Origin: Chionoecetes opilio
Lineage: Eukaryota; Arthropoda; Malacostraca; Decapoda; Majidae
Assembly: GCA_016584305.1 (NCBI GenBank)
Contig: JACEEZ010004873.1
Span: 68,501 to 132,500 of the forward strand
Reading direction: 5' to 3'
DNA: 64,000 nt
Shown here: one piece after another, positions 9,985 to 22,411 of the stretch
How the letters are laid out: every line of letters starts with the position of its first letter
How positions within the stretch are numbered: the first letter of the stretch is position 1
Position numbers and translations under genes: made by a program
The notes under the pieces: generated by a model
The model's database searches: none
What the model saw: the letters and a program-made list of their open reading frames with translations, nothing else
What the model was told of the DNA's origin: nothing

Positions 9985-11737
9985 TTAAAAATATATATAT
10001 AAAAGTTCTTGGCTTCTCGTCGTGCACGGTGATTGGCCAGCGTCATATAAGCTCGCCTCGCCCACCCTACGACGCCACTCCCGGGGTTCAGCACGCGCGA
10101 GTCCCCATGCAGGCTCCTTTCCCATATCAAGCAGCTCTCGACAAGAAACATCAACTTGCCCCAGCCACGAGCCTTGCGGGCGCCCCCTTGGCCTCCTCCA
10201 CGCCGGATTGTCTCTTACAGATACAACCCAATGGGAAGGATCGGCTTCAGGGTAGCGTGCCACATGCCCATATAGCCGAAGTTGGCGCTGACGGACTATG
10301 CAGGTAATAGGCCTCGATTCAGTCTCACGGTGCAATCGCTGATTTGACACGTAATCATCCCAGCGATACCCCATGATTCTGCGAAGAAACTTATTACCAA
10401 AGGCATCGATTCGTCTCTTCAAGTCGCTATTTAGTGTCCATGTCTCACAACCATAGAGTAAAACAGGGATCACAAGCGACTTGAAGATCCGGATCTTTAT
10501 CCTCCTGCACAGGTACGGACAACGCCAAATACTCCTACTGAGCGAGTCCATAACCCCGTGGGCTATGCCAATCCGTCGTAAGACTTCTTGACGTGACCCG
10601 CCGTCATTATGGACTGCGCTACCAAGGTATGTAAAACTTTCCAAGATTTCAATGTCCTCGCCGCACGCATGAACAGACTGTACTGTTTCATCTAGTAAGC
10701 TTCCAAACACCTGGACCTTGGTCTTAAGCCAGGAGACCTCAAGTCTCAAAGGCTTTGCCTCCTCGTGCAGCGCCTCGAGAGCCATCACCAGGACCTCCAG
10801 CGACTCAGCAAAGATTACTGCATCATCGGCAATAACAAGATCAGTGAGTGATCTTGGTGTTGCCGAGGGATGCTTCACAATCACTTTGATCTACAACTTA
10901 TACAAGGTACAAGCCCAATACCCAGTTCATACAAGTGTTGAAAAGTGATGGGGCAAGAACGCACCCTTGCCTCACTCCTGTATTAACAGGAAAGAAGCTG
11001 GATACACCTCCCCCACACTTCACAGCACTCTCAGTCCCAGAATACAGACCAGTCATCAAACCAATAGTCCTTGCAGGAATCCCGCGAAGTCGCAGAAGAT
11101 CCCAGAGTGACTCACGATGCACTGAGTCAAACGCCTTATTGAGATCAACATAAGCTGCAAGCATCCCCTGTCGAAACTCACGTCGGCGTTCCACCAGGAA
11201 CGAAAGCGCTAGGATACGGTCCGTTGTTGATTTACCAGGCGTGAACTCAGACTGCTGAGGTCTCTGATGCTTCAGCAGATGACTGCGGATCCGTGTCAGC
11301 AATAGATGGGCAAGCACCTTGCCTGGCACGCTGAACAGTGTAATACCGCGGTAATTGTTGCAGTCCTGACGGTTCCCTTTCCCTTTCCAGATAGGGACGA
11401 CTAGTCCCCTTATCCAGTCAGGGGGAATGGTACCTGATTGCCACACGGCAGTCAGGACAGCATGCAGCCCGCGGATCATAGCCTCACCCCCAGGTTTGAG
11501 GAGCTCCGCACTGATATTACAAACTTCAGCTGCTTTTCCACCCCTCAACTTTGCTACAGCCTCTCTGACTTCGTCAAGTGAGGGTGCGGTTTCGTCAATG
11601 GGAGGATCAGCATCCATTGCCTGCAACCCAGTGGTGTGAAGCTGCTCAGTTGGAGGGTCCACCGTGAACAACTGTCCAACGAGCCATCTGCCCATCCATG
11701 TCCGACACGAGGCGCCCATCTGCTGTTCGAATAGCAC
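9985..11737 (-). pseudogene. Reverse transcriptase of a non-LTR retrotransposon
   Basis: Two overlapping frames together cover most of the polymerase. From the N-terminal side: CNNYRGITLFSVPGKVL; AAYVDLNKAFDSVHRESLWD (catalytic motif A, D-x-x-KAFD); NTGVRQGCVLAPSLFN (motif B); and VIADDAVIFAESLEVL (motif C, with IADD instead of the usual YADD or FADD). The thumb and C-terminal region follow: LYGCETWTLNSDLKRRID, QLRLYGHVARYPEAD, NPAWRRPRGRPQGSWL. A frame break at about 10890 (a small insertion after NWVLG) separates the two parts. The product would copy its own RNA into chromosomal nicks. Clade is not certain; RTE-like is plausible. Confidence 0.85.
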
Positions 11738-11757
11738 TCGCCCGAGATGGAAACTTG

Positions 11758-13298
11758 GGCAGGGATGCTCGAAAATCCCTCGTAAGGGACAACTTATGAG
11801 TGTATGGCTACAATAACCTTACGAGGGTGGGCTGAGGTTGATGCTCGTACCGAGCCGTCACTCCCGTACGGTGATCGGTGGCCTCTGGGCGGGGAATATT
11901 AGGGATATTCTAGGGATATGTGTGGGGAAATTCTGCTGACCAATCACAGAGCAGCGTCTCGCATGAACGCGGCCTTATCTGGCCAATCATCTTGCTCTTA
12001 GCAGTCAGGGAGCCCGAAAAAAAATCTAAAGACACTTCAAATGCCGCCAGACTGTTATGATAATACATTGCCGCCATATTAGCCTTTCAGCGTAATATTC
12101 TCCCGCTGAATACTACAGAGACGTACCCAGGGTATAGCTTGATGCGCTGATCCTAGGTTCGAGTCCTGCGTGCCCGAGATTAGCATCTATGGACCACTGG
12201 CCCGCGCCGTAACCGTGGCCGCGGCGGTACATTGCCGCCATATTAGCCTTTCAGCGTAATATTCTCCCGCTGAATACTACAGAGACGTACCCAGGGTATA
12301 ACTTGATGCGCTGATCCTAAGTTCGAGTCCTGCGTGCCCGAGATTAGCATATATGGACCACTGTGGCCCGCGCCGTATCCGTGGCCGCGGCGGTACTCCG
12401 TTATAGTGGACGAGAACTGCGCGTTCGCTCTTTAGGTCAGACAGACACTGGGGGGCTAACACCTCACTCTTAGCCTCTCTCGCTTTACCACACACACCAC
12501 ACCTGTCACTACGGTGTCTTGTCTCTTTGTATACACATGCACGCATACGCAACACACACACAATTGGGTCCTCCGAATGGTCCTCCGCTCGAAAAGTAAT
12601 TCGCTCGAAAGGTCGTGTGTTCTTATCTACGGTAGTCATCAAGTTCAACTCTGAGCTGAGTGTACGAAACGACTATGGTTTCATATAGATTACGAAACAA
12701 CTTTTTGGTGTACGAATCGACTGGTGTGCGAAACAACTTGTGTACGAACTGACTGCACCCCTTTCATATAGACTACGAAACAACTTTTTGGTGTACGAAA
12801 CGACTTGTGTAACTTATGTGTGTGCGTGTGTACGTCAGATATTTGACACCACCACCACCGCATCATTATAGCGGCCAAACTTGTATGATGAACTATACGT
12901 TTTGATTCAAGAAGTCGACCGATATATATATTTAATATATTAGGTTTGCCCTAATATGAATGTATTATAAATATAGGTATTGTATGTTAAATATGATATA
13001 ATATGGAGTCAATGATGCAATAAACACATCACATTTCAAACAGGCAAGAATGAAATGGCTCTATAATACACAATAAACATAAAATATAGTGATACAACTT
13101 GTATTTTGGTGTTTGTTGATGTCTTGTCGCTTCAAATTTCACTCTCGTAGGGAGTTAAGGGTGGTCCCGACCACCCTTAGCCCTGCGGTCCCGTAGCAAG
13201 TGAGAAAACGGTTTGAGCATCACCCGTAGAGGCGCTACGAGGTAAAAGCCCCCTAGGGTAATACTTACGGTCCCGTAACTCTTTCGAGCATCTCCCCC
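11758..13298 (+). mobile_element. GGCAG-TIR element, copy 1 (3-bp TTG duplication)
   Basis: Starts GGCAGGGATGCTCGAAA and ends with the complement of GGGGGAGATGCTCGAAA. TTG is duplicated at 11755-11757 and 13299-13301. The terminal repeats are short (about 17 bp), with looser inverted similarity inward (TCGTAAGGGA against GTTACGGGACCG). No coding region is recognised. The interior holds a direct tandem duplication (12065-12392). A second copy in the opposite orientation is at 23817-25225. Confidence 0.8.
12065..12392 (+). repeat. Tandem duplication, about 164-bp period
   Basis: The unit beginning ACATTGCCGCCATATTAGCC at 12065 starts again at 12229. Each unit contains CAGGGTATA(G/A)CTTGATGCGC and TTCGAGTCCTGCGTGCCCGA, the latter reminiscent of a Pol III B box. 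The copy at 24459-24640 has only one unit, so the duplication is specific to this insertion. Confidence 0.7.
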
Positions 13299-13330
13299 TT
13301 GGAATGGAGCTTCTTCAGGGCTCGGTAGGC

Positions 13331-15898
13331 AGGGGGAGTAAAGCTTTCTATAAATCCCACAATAAATTATGTATTGGAAATGTAACTGATATTTGGCCAT
13401 CATTTATCACTTGCAACATTAAACAGGTGTTTTTACCACGTGATGTTATATATATTATGTTAATCACCATTGCTTGTTCTTCGTGCATCATTCTGTTATT
13501 GGTTGATTAGTAACATAGTTATGATTATGTTTTAACCTCTTTACACGTATTGAAAATTTTTCTTTACTATCTCCTGCTATATTTTTCAAGTATACGTGAA
13601 ATATGTAATATATCATGAATAATGAAACCAACAAAGACTAGCACATATCTATTCAATGTATTGCAATTGACAGCATGCTAAACACAAGATATGTTCAAGT
13701 AGCAGACAAGTTTTACATACAGAAAAGAGGCATATATTCAATATATTTAAGGTCAAAGTCGATTGATTAATCGCCGTAGTTTCAAAGATTGAAAGAAAAA
13801 TGTTCACTATACCTCCTGTGAACATAAATAAACACAGTTATGTTCTTCACTCTATTCTCATTATAGACCTACTTTACATTTGTATTTGGAACTATGTAGC
13901 TTCATCTTAAACCCACGTAGGTCAAAGTAGTTTTTGTTTTGTCTTGACAGAGATCCGAACTGGTGACGGCTCTTACTGGACCATCTATCTGTATCACCGG
14001 AGGGAAGTTCTTCGTTATTAACAGACCCTTCATCATCACGGTGAGGTTTTTCGAAACTGTCCTTGGGTTAAGTGATGTTATGAACAGGTGAATGAATGGA
14101 AAGGATAGGATATATATATGCGATGACTAGGAAAAACAAAATTCTGGGCTTAGTGGAGCACAACAAAATTGCAACAGTAAGAAAAAGCCCTCCACGGAAA
14201 ACTAAAGTGCTAGACTTATTGGAACACAAACACAAACGTAGGAGATACTGATAATTAACTTAAGTAGGATTTTCATTCTAGGGAAAAATAAACAAAATTT
14301 AACTGACGTGTCATTAAAATGAAGATTATAATTATGATTACCATAGGATATCTGTTAAGCTTACATTTGCCCAATACATGAGTATGTCAATAACTAAACT
14401 CTTTAATGCTGAATTGCATGAACTTATTTCAGCTGTAAGTACACTTGCGTCTAATTTATGTGTTTAAGTAAAGAAAATCAACAACTGTATGTAATACTAC
14501 GTAAAATAAACATCAACTATATAATTATCTTAATTGATCGATCTTGTAGATAGTAATGCTCAACAGTAACTTAGAATGACATATAATATTGTAACCTATA
14601 TAGTGAACCTACTTAAATTTTGCTGATATTGGTGATGTAGAGCAGCTGACACAATGCTCTACCTGTATTGTAGAAAGCCTATCAAAGAGAGACGCACATT
14701 GGATTGGAGTCCAAATAGAAAACATTCTTACATATTTTAACTATAGGCTATGTTACGGACCATGAGAAAAATATTTTGCTTACTGCGATCACGCGGACAT
14801 GGTAGTTACACTCAACATCTATTTAATTAAGAATATGTCAGGACACTTGCTGACAAAAACGCGTCTCTGCTACGCATCAAGTGTTATGACGTAACGCGGC
14901 GAAATTTCAGCTCGGTTGCTCACGTGCCACGGTCGGGTGCGTATGAATTGACGTCGTGATCTTGACTTCCCTTCTTCATCTGACGCCGCCTTCACGGCAC
15001 ATTCATGTTCTCAGGCAATTTTGACCCTCTAGAATCTAGATATTTTCACAATGGGACATATCATAATCAGAAAAGTGTGCTGATTCAGGAACCGTGCTTA
15101 TAAATTTAATGAGATCAAAAGTAGATGAGTAATGAGGAGTTGAAGCCAAATAAGTGGGAAAAAATGTATATGCACTATTTTACTTAACCCTCATTTTCGA
15201 ATAATTGTGCTTACGTTACAATTACAAAGTTACACTAATGCAATGTAAAATTTCATCAGGAAGACGATCCTGGTCTGTTTTTCTTAATATCAAATAGTAT
15301 TGTCAGGAAATCGGGTAAGAGTGAGGTGTGTGAAGTTGTTGATTTTGGATCGTCAGCCCACTAAGATGGCCACCGGTCCATCTCCGGCGGCGACAACTGT
15401 AGAATCTGGATACACACTGTCACTCTAGTCTTTAATTCTGTGACCTCAACTTTTTATCAAGCTTTCACCGGCATATTATTAACGAATAAAAGTACTAAAT
15501 ATATTGTACAAAAATATATAATAAATAAATATATGGATAGATGAAATAAATTATTTATTTTTATTTTATGCTGCCATGGTATTTTATTATAGTTCTTCTT
15601 CAAGTGTAGTTGGATCAAATTTCTGTGTTAGCGCTCACGCCACGTTATGTCATCACTGTGTCTCCCCCACCTTCCTTCCATGCGCGTGCCCCGACCTGTT
15701 GTTAAATTGGCTTTGGTTACACTGACTGGGTGGGCCGCGGGCGATATGCCAGCGCCACCTCTCCAAGCTGTCGTCACCCTTAGCCACACACACGTCACAT
15801 ACTTAACTCTCATCATATTTCCTGACAACGCGATTTGATTTTATATCAAGTGAGGCCATCATAGCCTTCCTGATAAGATACTGCATGGCATCACCATC
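13331..15898. other. No feature recognised
   Basis: Predominantly AT-rich DNA without a supported gene, repeat terminus or retroelement motif. Open frames of 60-68 codons at 13304 and 15628 have no recognisable sequence. This is one of the few stretches that could be unique host intergenic or intronic DNA. Confidence 0.3.
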
Positions 15899-15902
15899 AA
15901 TT

Positions 15903-16760
15903 AGAGAGAACTGCAACTCCGAAATGCCAGGGGTCGCTGGCAGTTTTAACTCACAATTTGGTGAAAAGTTGGTCAACTTGAAAGAAAAATATGGGCTTAT
16001 TCCACTGCACTTAAAACACACAAGTATAATATTAAGAACGATTTTCTGCTACATGTATATTGTATAGGTGCCTGATTCTGTAAAACATTGTATATAACCA
16101 AATAACCAAGCAGGTTATAGTTGAAGAGGCGAGATAAATGCTACTCTATGATATTATATAGTCAATAACGAATGTTTAGAAGTTATCTATAGCTAGGCAG
16201 TCATATTTTCCTGTTATTATTGTGTATCAATCAGATAGAAAGCCTGGAAGTGCAATGAGTCGACGCGTGAAGTCGTAATGTTTTGATTCAATCTCCCCGC
16301 CCACCACTCCCCGCCGTGGCACGTCGCCTCCACAATTATAACCTACATTGTCGCAGCAACAAGCCGATTTCGGCATTCTTTATTCTTCGTTTTTCCAAGG
16401 CATTGCTTATTGTATTTTGACAAGCGTTTGCCAGATGCAGCAGTACTGTCTTAGAAAACAGTGTGAACATCGCCCAAATTTTACATGCCACAATATACAT
16501 GTAAAAAATATATTAAGCTTTGCTACTCGAGGCGAGTAATTTGCATTAAATTGCTATTATAGAACGTTCCATCGTAATGCATGTCATCCATATAATTAGT
16601 AGAACAACAGAAGAACTATATTTTTTGGTATTCAGATGCGGTGCATCAATGTTTATCGCGAAATTAATTTATGAAAAATATTAGTCGCGGAGCCAAAACA
16701 CAGTAGACCAACCTTTGAGTTAAAACTGCCAGCGAACACTGGCATTTCTCGAGTTTCAGA
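15903..16760 (+). mobile_element. AGAGAGAAC-TIR miniature element, copy 2
   Basis: Same family as 7167-8066. Its left end AGAGAGAACTGCAACTCCGA follows AATT at 15899-15902. Its right end is damaged: after CTCGAGTTTCAG the terminal bases are lost before copy 3 begins at 16772. Confidence 0.8.
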
Positions 16761-16771
16761 TCATTGGAATT

Positions 16772-17465
16772 AGAGAGAACTGCAACTCGAGAAACGCCAG
16801 TGGTCGCTGGCAGTTTTAACTCAAAGGTTGGTCTACCGTGTTTTGGCTCGGCGACTAATATTTTTCATAAATTAATTTCGCGATAAACATTGATGCACCG
16901 CCTCTGAATACCAAAAAATATAGTTCTTCTGTTGTTCTACTAATTATATGGATGACATGCATTACGATGGAACGTTCTATAATAGCAATTTAATGCAAAT
17001 TACTCGCCTCGAGTAGCAAAGCTTAATATATTTTTTACATGTATATTGTGGCATGTAAAATTTGGGCGATGTTCACACTGTTTTCTAAGACAGTACTGCT
17101 GCATCTGGCAAACGCTTGTCAAAATACAATAAGCAATGCCTTGGAAAAACGAAGAATAAAGAATGCCGAAATCGGCTTGTTGCTGCGACAATGTAGGTTA
17201 TAATTGTGGAGGCGACGTGCCACGGCGGGGAGTGGTGGGCGGGGAGATTGTGGCGGGGAGATTGAATCAAAACATTACGACTTCACGCGTCGACTCATTG
17301 CACTTCCAGGCTTTCTATCTGATTGATACACAATAATAACATACTTGTGTGTTTTAAGTGCAGTGGAATAAGCCCATATTTTTCTTTCAAGTTGACCAAC
17401 TTTTCACCAAATTGTGAGTTAAAACTGCCAGCGACCACTGGCATTTCGGAGTTGCAGTTCTCTCT
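16772..17465 (-). mobile_element. AGAGAGAAC-TIR miniature element, copy 3 (inverted, internally deleted)
   Basis: Opposite orientation to its neighbours. Both ends are intact, with AATT at 16768-16771 and 17466-17469. About 190 bp of interior are missing at the junction near 17335-17345 (TATTATTGTGTATC normally lies about 190 bp from the ACTTGTGTGTTTTAAG phrase). Confidence 0.8.
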
Positions 17466-17469
17466 AATT

Positions 17470-18334
17470 AGAGAGAACTGCAACTCCGAAATGCCAGTGG
17501 TCGCTGGTAGTTTTAACTCACAATTTGGTGAAAAGTTGGTCAACTTGAAAGAAAAATATGGGCTTATTCCACTGTACTTAAAACACACAAGTATAATATT
17601 AAGAACGATTTTCTTCTATATGTATATTGTATAGAAGCCTGATTCTGTAAAACATTGTATATAACCAAATAACCAAGTAGGTTATAGTTGAGGAGGCGAG
17701 GTAAATGCTACTCTATGATATTATATAGTCAATAACGAATGTTTAGAAGTTATCTATACCTAGGCAGTCATATTTTCCTGTTATTATTGTGTATCAATCA
17801 GATAGAAAGCCTAGAAGTGCAATGAGTCGACGCGTGAAGCGGCAATGTTTTGATTCAATCTCCCCGCCCACCACTCCCCGCCGCGGCACGTCGCCTCCAC
17901 AATTATAACCTACATTGTCGCAGCAACAAGCCGATTTCGGCATTCTTTATTCTTCGTTTTTCCAAGGCATTGCTTATTGTATTTTGACAAGCGTTTGCCA
18001 GACGCAGCAGTACTGTCTTAGAAAACAGTGTGAACATCGCCCAAATTTTACATGCCACAATATATATGTAAAAAATCTATTAAGCTTTGCTACTCGAGGC
18101 GAGTAATTTGCATTAAATTGCTATTATAGAACGTTCCATCGTAATGCATGTCATCCATATAATTAGTAGAACAACAGAAGAACTATATTTTTTGGTATTC
18201 AGATGCGGTGCATCAATATTTATCGCGAAATTAATTTATGAAAAATATTAGTCGCGGAGCCAAAACACAGTAGACCAACCTTTGAGTTAAAACTGCCAGC
18301 GACCACTGGCATTTCTCGAGTTGCAGTTCTCTCT
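17470..18334 (+). mobile_element. AGAGAGAAC-TIR miniature element, copy 4
   Basis: Intact ends. A single AATT (17466-17469) is shared with copy 3, forming the palindromic junction CTCTCTAATTAGAGAG; a second AATT is at 18335-18338. The outer flanks of the whole cluster read ATCAATT|AGAG and CTCT|AATTGAT, so the entire triple block is bounded symmetrically. Confidence 0.8.
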
Positions 18335-18971
18335 AATTGATAACAGTGAAGTAAACAGAAACATACGAAAATAAGGATTCAATAAAATAACCTATATGAG
18401 TTACTATTGTAACCAATGAACTACGTGACCCCTTAACATTAATAGGAGGCTCCTGGACTTTCTTTAATAACTTTGAAATCGTTAGCAGTTCACCTCATTC
18501 ATATAAGGCAAGAAGCTCTCGTCTGATGCATCTTCGGTCAAAGCTGTCCAGATTTCATGTGCAAAATGTGTTGATAAAAATTATTACACTTATATTTCAG
18601 AATTCAAGGAATTTATTTCACTTATTCTTTATATTGATAAGAAAAATTTGAAGAAAAAAAAAAATAAAAATAAAAAAATCTTTTAGGTTCACAATAAAAT
18701 TGAAAAAACATAGTAGATCCTTTAGCTGATTATAAATCTGAAAAAAGTAACAAGCCATTTAGTTGATGTGACAAAAAAAGTACCAGATCGAAGTAGACTC
18801 TCTTGCTCGCTAAAACATGAATTAACTGATAAATATCACATGTGAATCGCTCATGCATTCCACTAGTAATCTCAAATTTAGTGCAACAAATTTCTTAAGT
18901 AAAGTTAATTCTAAGTTATATTAAATTCTAAGTTAATTCCTTAAGAAATATGTTTTTATTTGATAAATGGT

Positions 18972-19640
18972 TTGCATTCCATGACAAGCTACTGTGTCAC
19001 TCACAGGCCAGACAGCAATAAGGCCAAGAGTCCTTGGTTTCTATTGAAAATACTAAACCATTCGGATCTGCCGTCTGCGTAGGTAGGAAAGACGATTGAA
19101 TCCAAATGATATAGTTATTTTCGTACAAGTAATCAGTTTTAACGTTTACCACTCCATAACGAGCCACTGTGTCATACAGGGACCACATCCAGAATCTGCC
19201 TTTGGGATCAGGGCTTATATTGAAACAATGAAACTATCCATATTTACCGTCTGGATATGTTGAAAATATGATTAAACACAAATCATGCCAATATTTCAGT
19301 GATGTAAAATTAACAATTTTACAAAAATTACAAAAAAACTTAGTTTTCTTATGTTTTCCTAGTTACAAATATAAATAAAAAATATTGAGTAAGTAACCAT
19401 AACTGGGCAGCTCAACAAAATTGTAGAGGTTCATAACATAAGAACTATGATGTATTACAAAAAACGTTCCTAGTGAAAGTTGTTTCTTACTTATCAAAAT
19501 AAAGGAAAATGTCATTAAATAATTTTTTTCTGAACAAACTCTATAAATGCCCATTAAAGGGTTAAACTCAAATCCTCGTATCAATATTTCATTGTTACAA
19601 AAGTAACATTAACCATTCCATAGCGAGTCACTGTGTCGTT
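18972..19640 (-). repeat. Three diverged copies of a DTVARYG-type segment
   Basis: On the minus strand the phrases LNDTVTRYGMVNV (about 19640), LYDTVARYGVVNV (about 19185) and LSDTVACHGM (about 19000) are related at DNA level (GACACAGTG(G/A)CTCG(T/C)TATGGA). The middle copy lies in a 63-codon open frame (18997-19188). Spacing is about 450 and 185 bp. This could be a remnant of repeated exons or a satellite-like duplication. I do not recognise the peptide. Confidence 0.4.
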
Positions 19641-19954
19641 CAGAAAATATTAGCATTAAACAAATGACATCACAGTCCTCTTGCTTACTGGCAGCACTAA
19701 CAGTAATGGCAGTAGTAATAGTAAGAGTAATATAATTTGTAGGTGTACAATAGTAGTAGCAGTAATAGTAGATGCACTTTGCCGAGGGTTCAGCACGTCA
19801 GTGATTTAAGATGACAAAGCCGTCATTGTGCAGTTCACTTGCGTAAACAGTTATAATTATCCAAAACTAAGATAAGTTATAGTGAATACATTTAATAGAA
19901 AACTTACCCCACTAATTTAACATCAAAATTTAGTACTGAGCTCTGCCATGCTCT

Positions 19955-20092
19955 AAAAAATGTTTCATTTAGTTGTTACTACTGTTATCTGCAAAAAGGA
20001 AGAATCAAGCTTGATCGATCAAGGATGACTTGATTCATCCCTTTTGCGGATAACAGTACATAGTAGCAATTACATGAAACATGTTTTTTGAT
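19955..20092. repeat. Imperfect palindrome around a GATCGATC centre
   Basis: Arms carry AAAAAATGTTTCAT, TTACTACTGTTATC and CAAGCTTGATC, with their complements in reverse order after 20021. Mismatches and small indels are scattered. No terminal duplication was identified. Confidence 0.6.
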
Positions 20093-20355
20093 ATTCGCCA
20101 TACGACCAGTAAAATGAGCCATTTTTAAAATAATCGCGATACAACCAGTAAAATGAGCTTCGGCAGATTTCATGTGGTAAGCACATGGTTTACTCTATAT
20201 AGTGTTATTTCTATAATAAGTTATGGGTGTTGTACTGCTATTACTACAACTACTTGCTTTTCTGCATTTGAATACATTTATCATTAACTAAATGCATTTA
20301 TGACTAACAAACAAGGAACATTTAGTTACAGGGGTGGAAGTTGGAGGTCAGTTAG

Positions 20356-20520
20356 TAGTCTAGTAAAAATAGGCCTTATAATGATTAAACCCGGAAAAAT
20401 ATATTATACTAATGAATTTGGTATCAAAAGAAGCGCAATTTTATGAAGATTAACATATCCAAAATCCTCTCAAAGTGCGTTTGGGGAAATTGTTTTGCAG
20501 CTAGTTAAGTAACAGGGGGT
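20356..20520 (+). repeat. Left TIR of nuclease element 2
   Basis: Pairs with 26320-26484 over about 165 bp with a few substitutions and a 1-3 bp indel pattern. Confidence 0.78.
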
Positions 20521-22411
20521 ATTTTGTCAAAATTGCCCTAACTTACACAAATTTCAGAATAAAACCAGGTTGAAAAATCATTATAACTCCTAAATTCTTT
20601 AGCTTTTTAAGTCGAAACTTTACATACATTAGATCTAATTGATTTCAAATAAGGTTTGGAAAGTTTTAATACCTATTGATGACGTCATTGATGATGAAAG
20701 CGAAAGCTTCTGAATTCCACACTGTTTTGAAACCAAAAAAAATTCACGAAGTTTGTCTTTATATTAAAAAACTAAACACAAAAGTGATAGAATAAGTATC
20801 ATATCATGTTGATAAACCTAAACATCAACAAACCAATTGCACTCTGACTCCAGAATTTCGAAAATGTTCAAATCTTCGGACATTTCATCGCCATCCATGT
20901 CGTCTTTTGCGTTGTTGCAATTTTTTCCGTAACACTGACCACACGCTGAGATAGATCGTAATCCTGTTCTCCTACGTGTGCATGCGTTCGTCCCACATAC
21001 GTTTTTCTCCATCAACTTGCAGTTGCATCTCACAAATTTCAATATCTTCTCGGGAGCTGGGGCCAAATCGGTCATGACTGCTCGAATAGGCTGCTCGTAC
21101 ATTCCATGCTGAAGCTTCCAACCCCAGTCTTCTGCCGGTAATGTGACGCTCATCAGTGATTTCCACTCAATGACTTGCAGATGAACACGAAGGGATCGAA
21201 TGAAAATAGGCTGCTCTTTCTGTTGGTGGTAGACTGTGGTTTTAAAGTAGTAGTTGCTGCAAAGCGCATGAATGCGTTGTAACGATGTTCGAAAAGATCA
21301 TTTCCATCATTCCCCTTGTACCTAGGAAAGAACAAAAAATTCTCTCAGGAAAAGCTTCCCCATAAACAATGCTATTTCCATGAGTTCAAATTACGTATTA
21401 AAACACTGATAATGCTACTGATGAAAAATTCGTGCTTTTTACTTACCAATTCACAAAAAGTCTGAACCCAGCATTGCCAATTTCGTCTGCTGAAGCCGTA
21501 TCATCTTCGAATATCTCAGCAATCTTGTGATAATCTTCAATATCTTTCTGCTGAAACTTCTTCAGAAGTGAAGTCTTTCCTGTGAACGTTTTACATATAA
21601 GAATTAACACACATGCAAAGTAAATATCAGATATATCAACTCCAGCTGCTACAAAACGTATTTTATTGGGTATAATTCGTTTCTAGTGCAGGATGTCTCA
21701 ACTGAAATGTATTAAGTGGGAATCAGACAACTTAATAACATTGCCTACCTTGACCATAAATCGCTGATGTCGTATCACAACCAGATCAGGCATGGATGAA
21801 AAGAAGATGTCTTGTGACCAAACCTCCTGCTGATGACACCAAGCTTGCAATGTCCCAACATTCGTATTGCTTCTTGCCAGCGTCTGACAGCATGAAGATG
21901 TTCATGGGAGCTTCCCAGTGGAACATCAACAGTACAAGAATATCAGTGTCGTTTGTCACCACTGTCACCGGCCTTTTGTCCTCTTTTGAAGCATATTCTA
22001 ATGCAGCCAGAACAATCTGAGTGTCTGCATCGTCAATGCTTTGTCATACATCATGACCTTCATCTTTTAGGGCTTTTGTCAGTAATGAAATAAACTGTGA
22101 CTTATTTTTGGAATTCTTAAGACAAGCTTCCTGGTTGCATGTAGGTTTGTTCTGCAATGCAACAGTAACATTAGCAGATATCTTCCCTACTCTCCTTTTG
22201 TGTTCATGATCTTTGATGCAAGGACCATTGTCATAGCCATCAAATACCACGCAAGATAGACCATACTTGCCATTGACAAACTGCACATAATGCTTGATGA
22301 TGATTTCGTATGTGCTTTTAGGTGGCCACTTCACCTTATGCAGCAGTGTGCCTCCGTCAAGTACATGAAATGATGAGACTGGTGGTGTGACTGCTGAAAC
22401 ATCCTGCTTAA

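Larger units (their letters stand above)
9975..13330 (-). mobile_element. Non-LTR retrotransposon, 5'-truncated and interrupted
   Basis: A minus-strand element whose 3' end is the AT-rich tail near 9985-10010 and whose coding part runs 9985-11757. It is then interrupted by the GGCAG element (11758-13298) and resumes at 13302 for about 30 bases before ending. Removing the insertion with one TTG copy gives a continuous frame across the junction (KLHSK|FPSRASAIRTADGR). The 5' half with the endonuclease is missing. A further short piece of its 3' end lies at 32765-32872. Confidence 0.85.
18339..20355. other. AT-rich region with diverged repeats, no gene called
   Basis: No transposon family is recognised. 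The minus strand contains three related segments (near 18975, 19160 and 19620) and a palindrome (19955-20092), listed separately. Triplet AGT/AAT runs occur at about 19690-19770. Confidence 0.35.

Noticed and set aside
12277..12648. Minus-strand 123-codon frame within GGCAG element copy 1
   Set aside because: Not preserved in copy 2 (23817-25225) and spans a tandem duplication unique to this copy.
16348..16539. 63-codon frame (MSQQQADFGILYSSFF...) conserved in all AGAGAGAAC elements
   Set aside because: Conservation is explained by the DNA repeat; it covers only a small part of the element, has no known motif, and non-coding parts are equally conserved.
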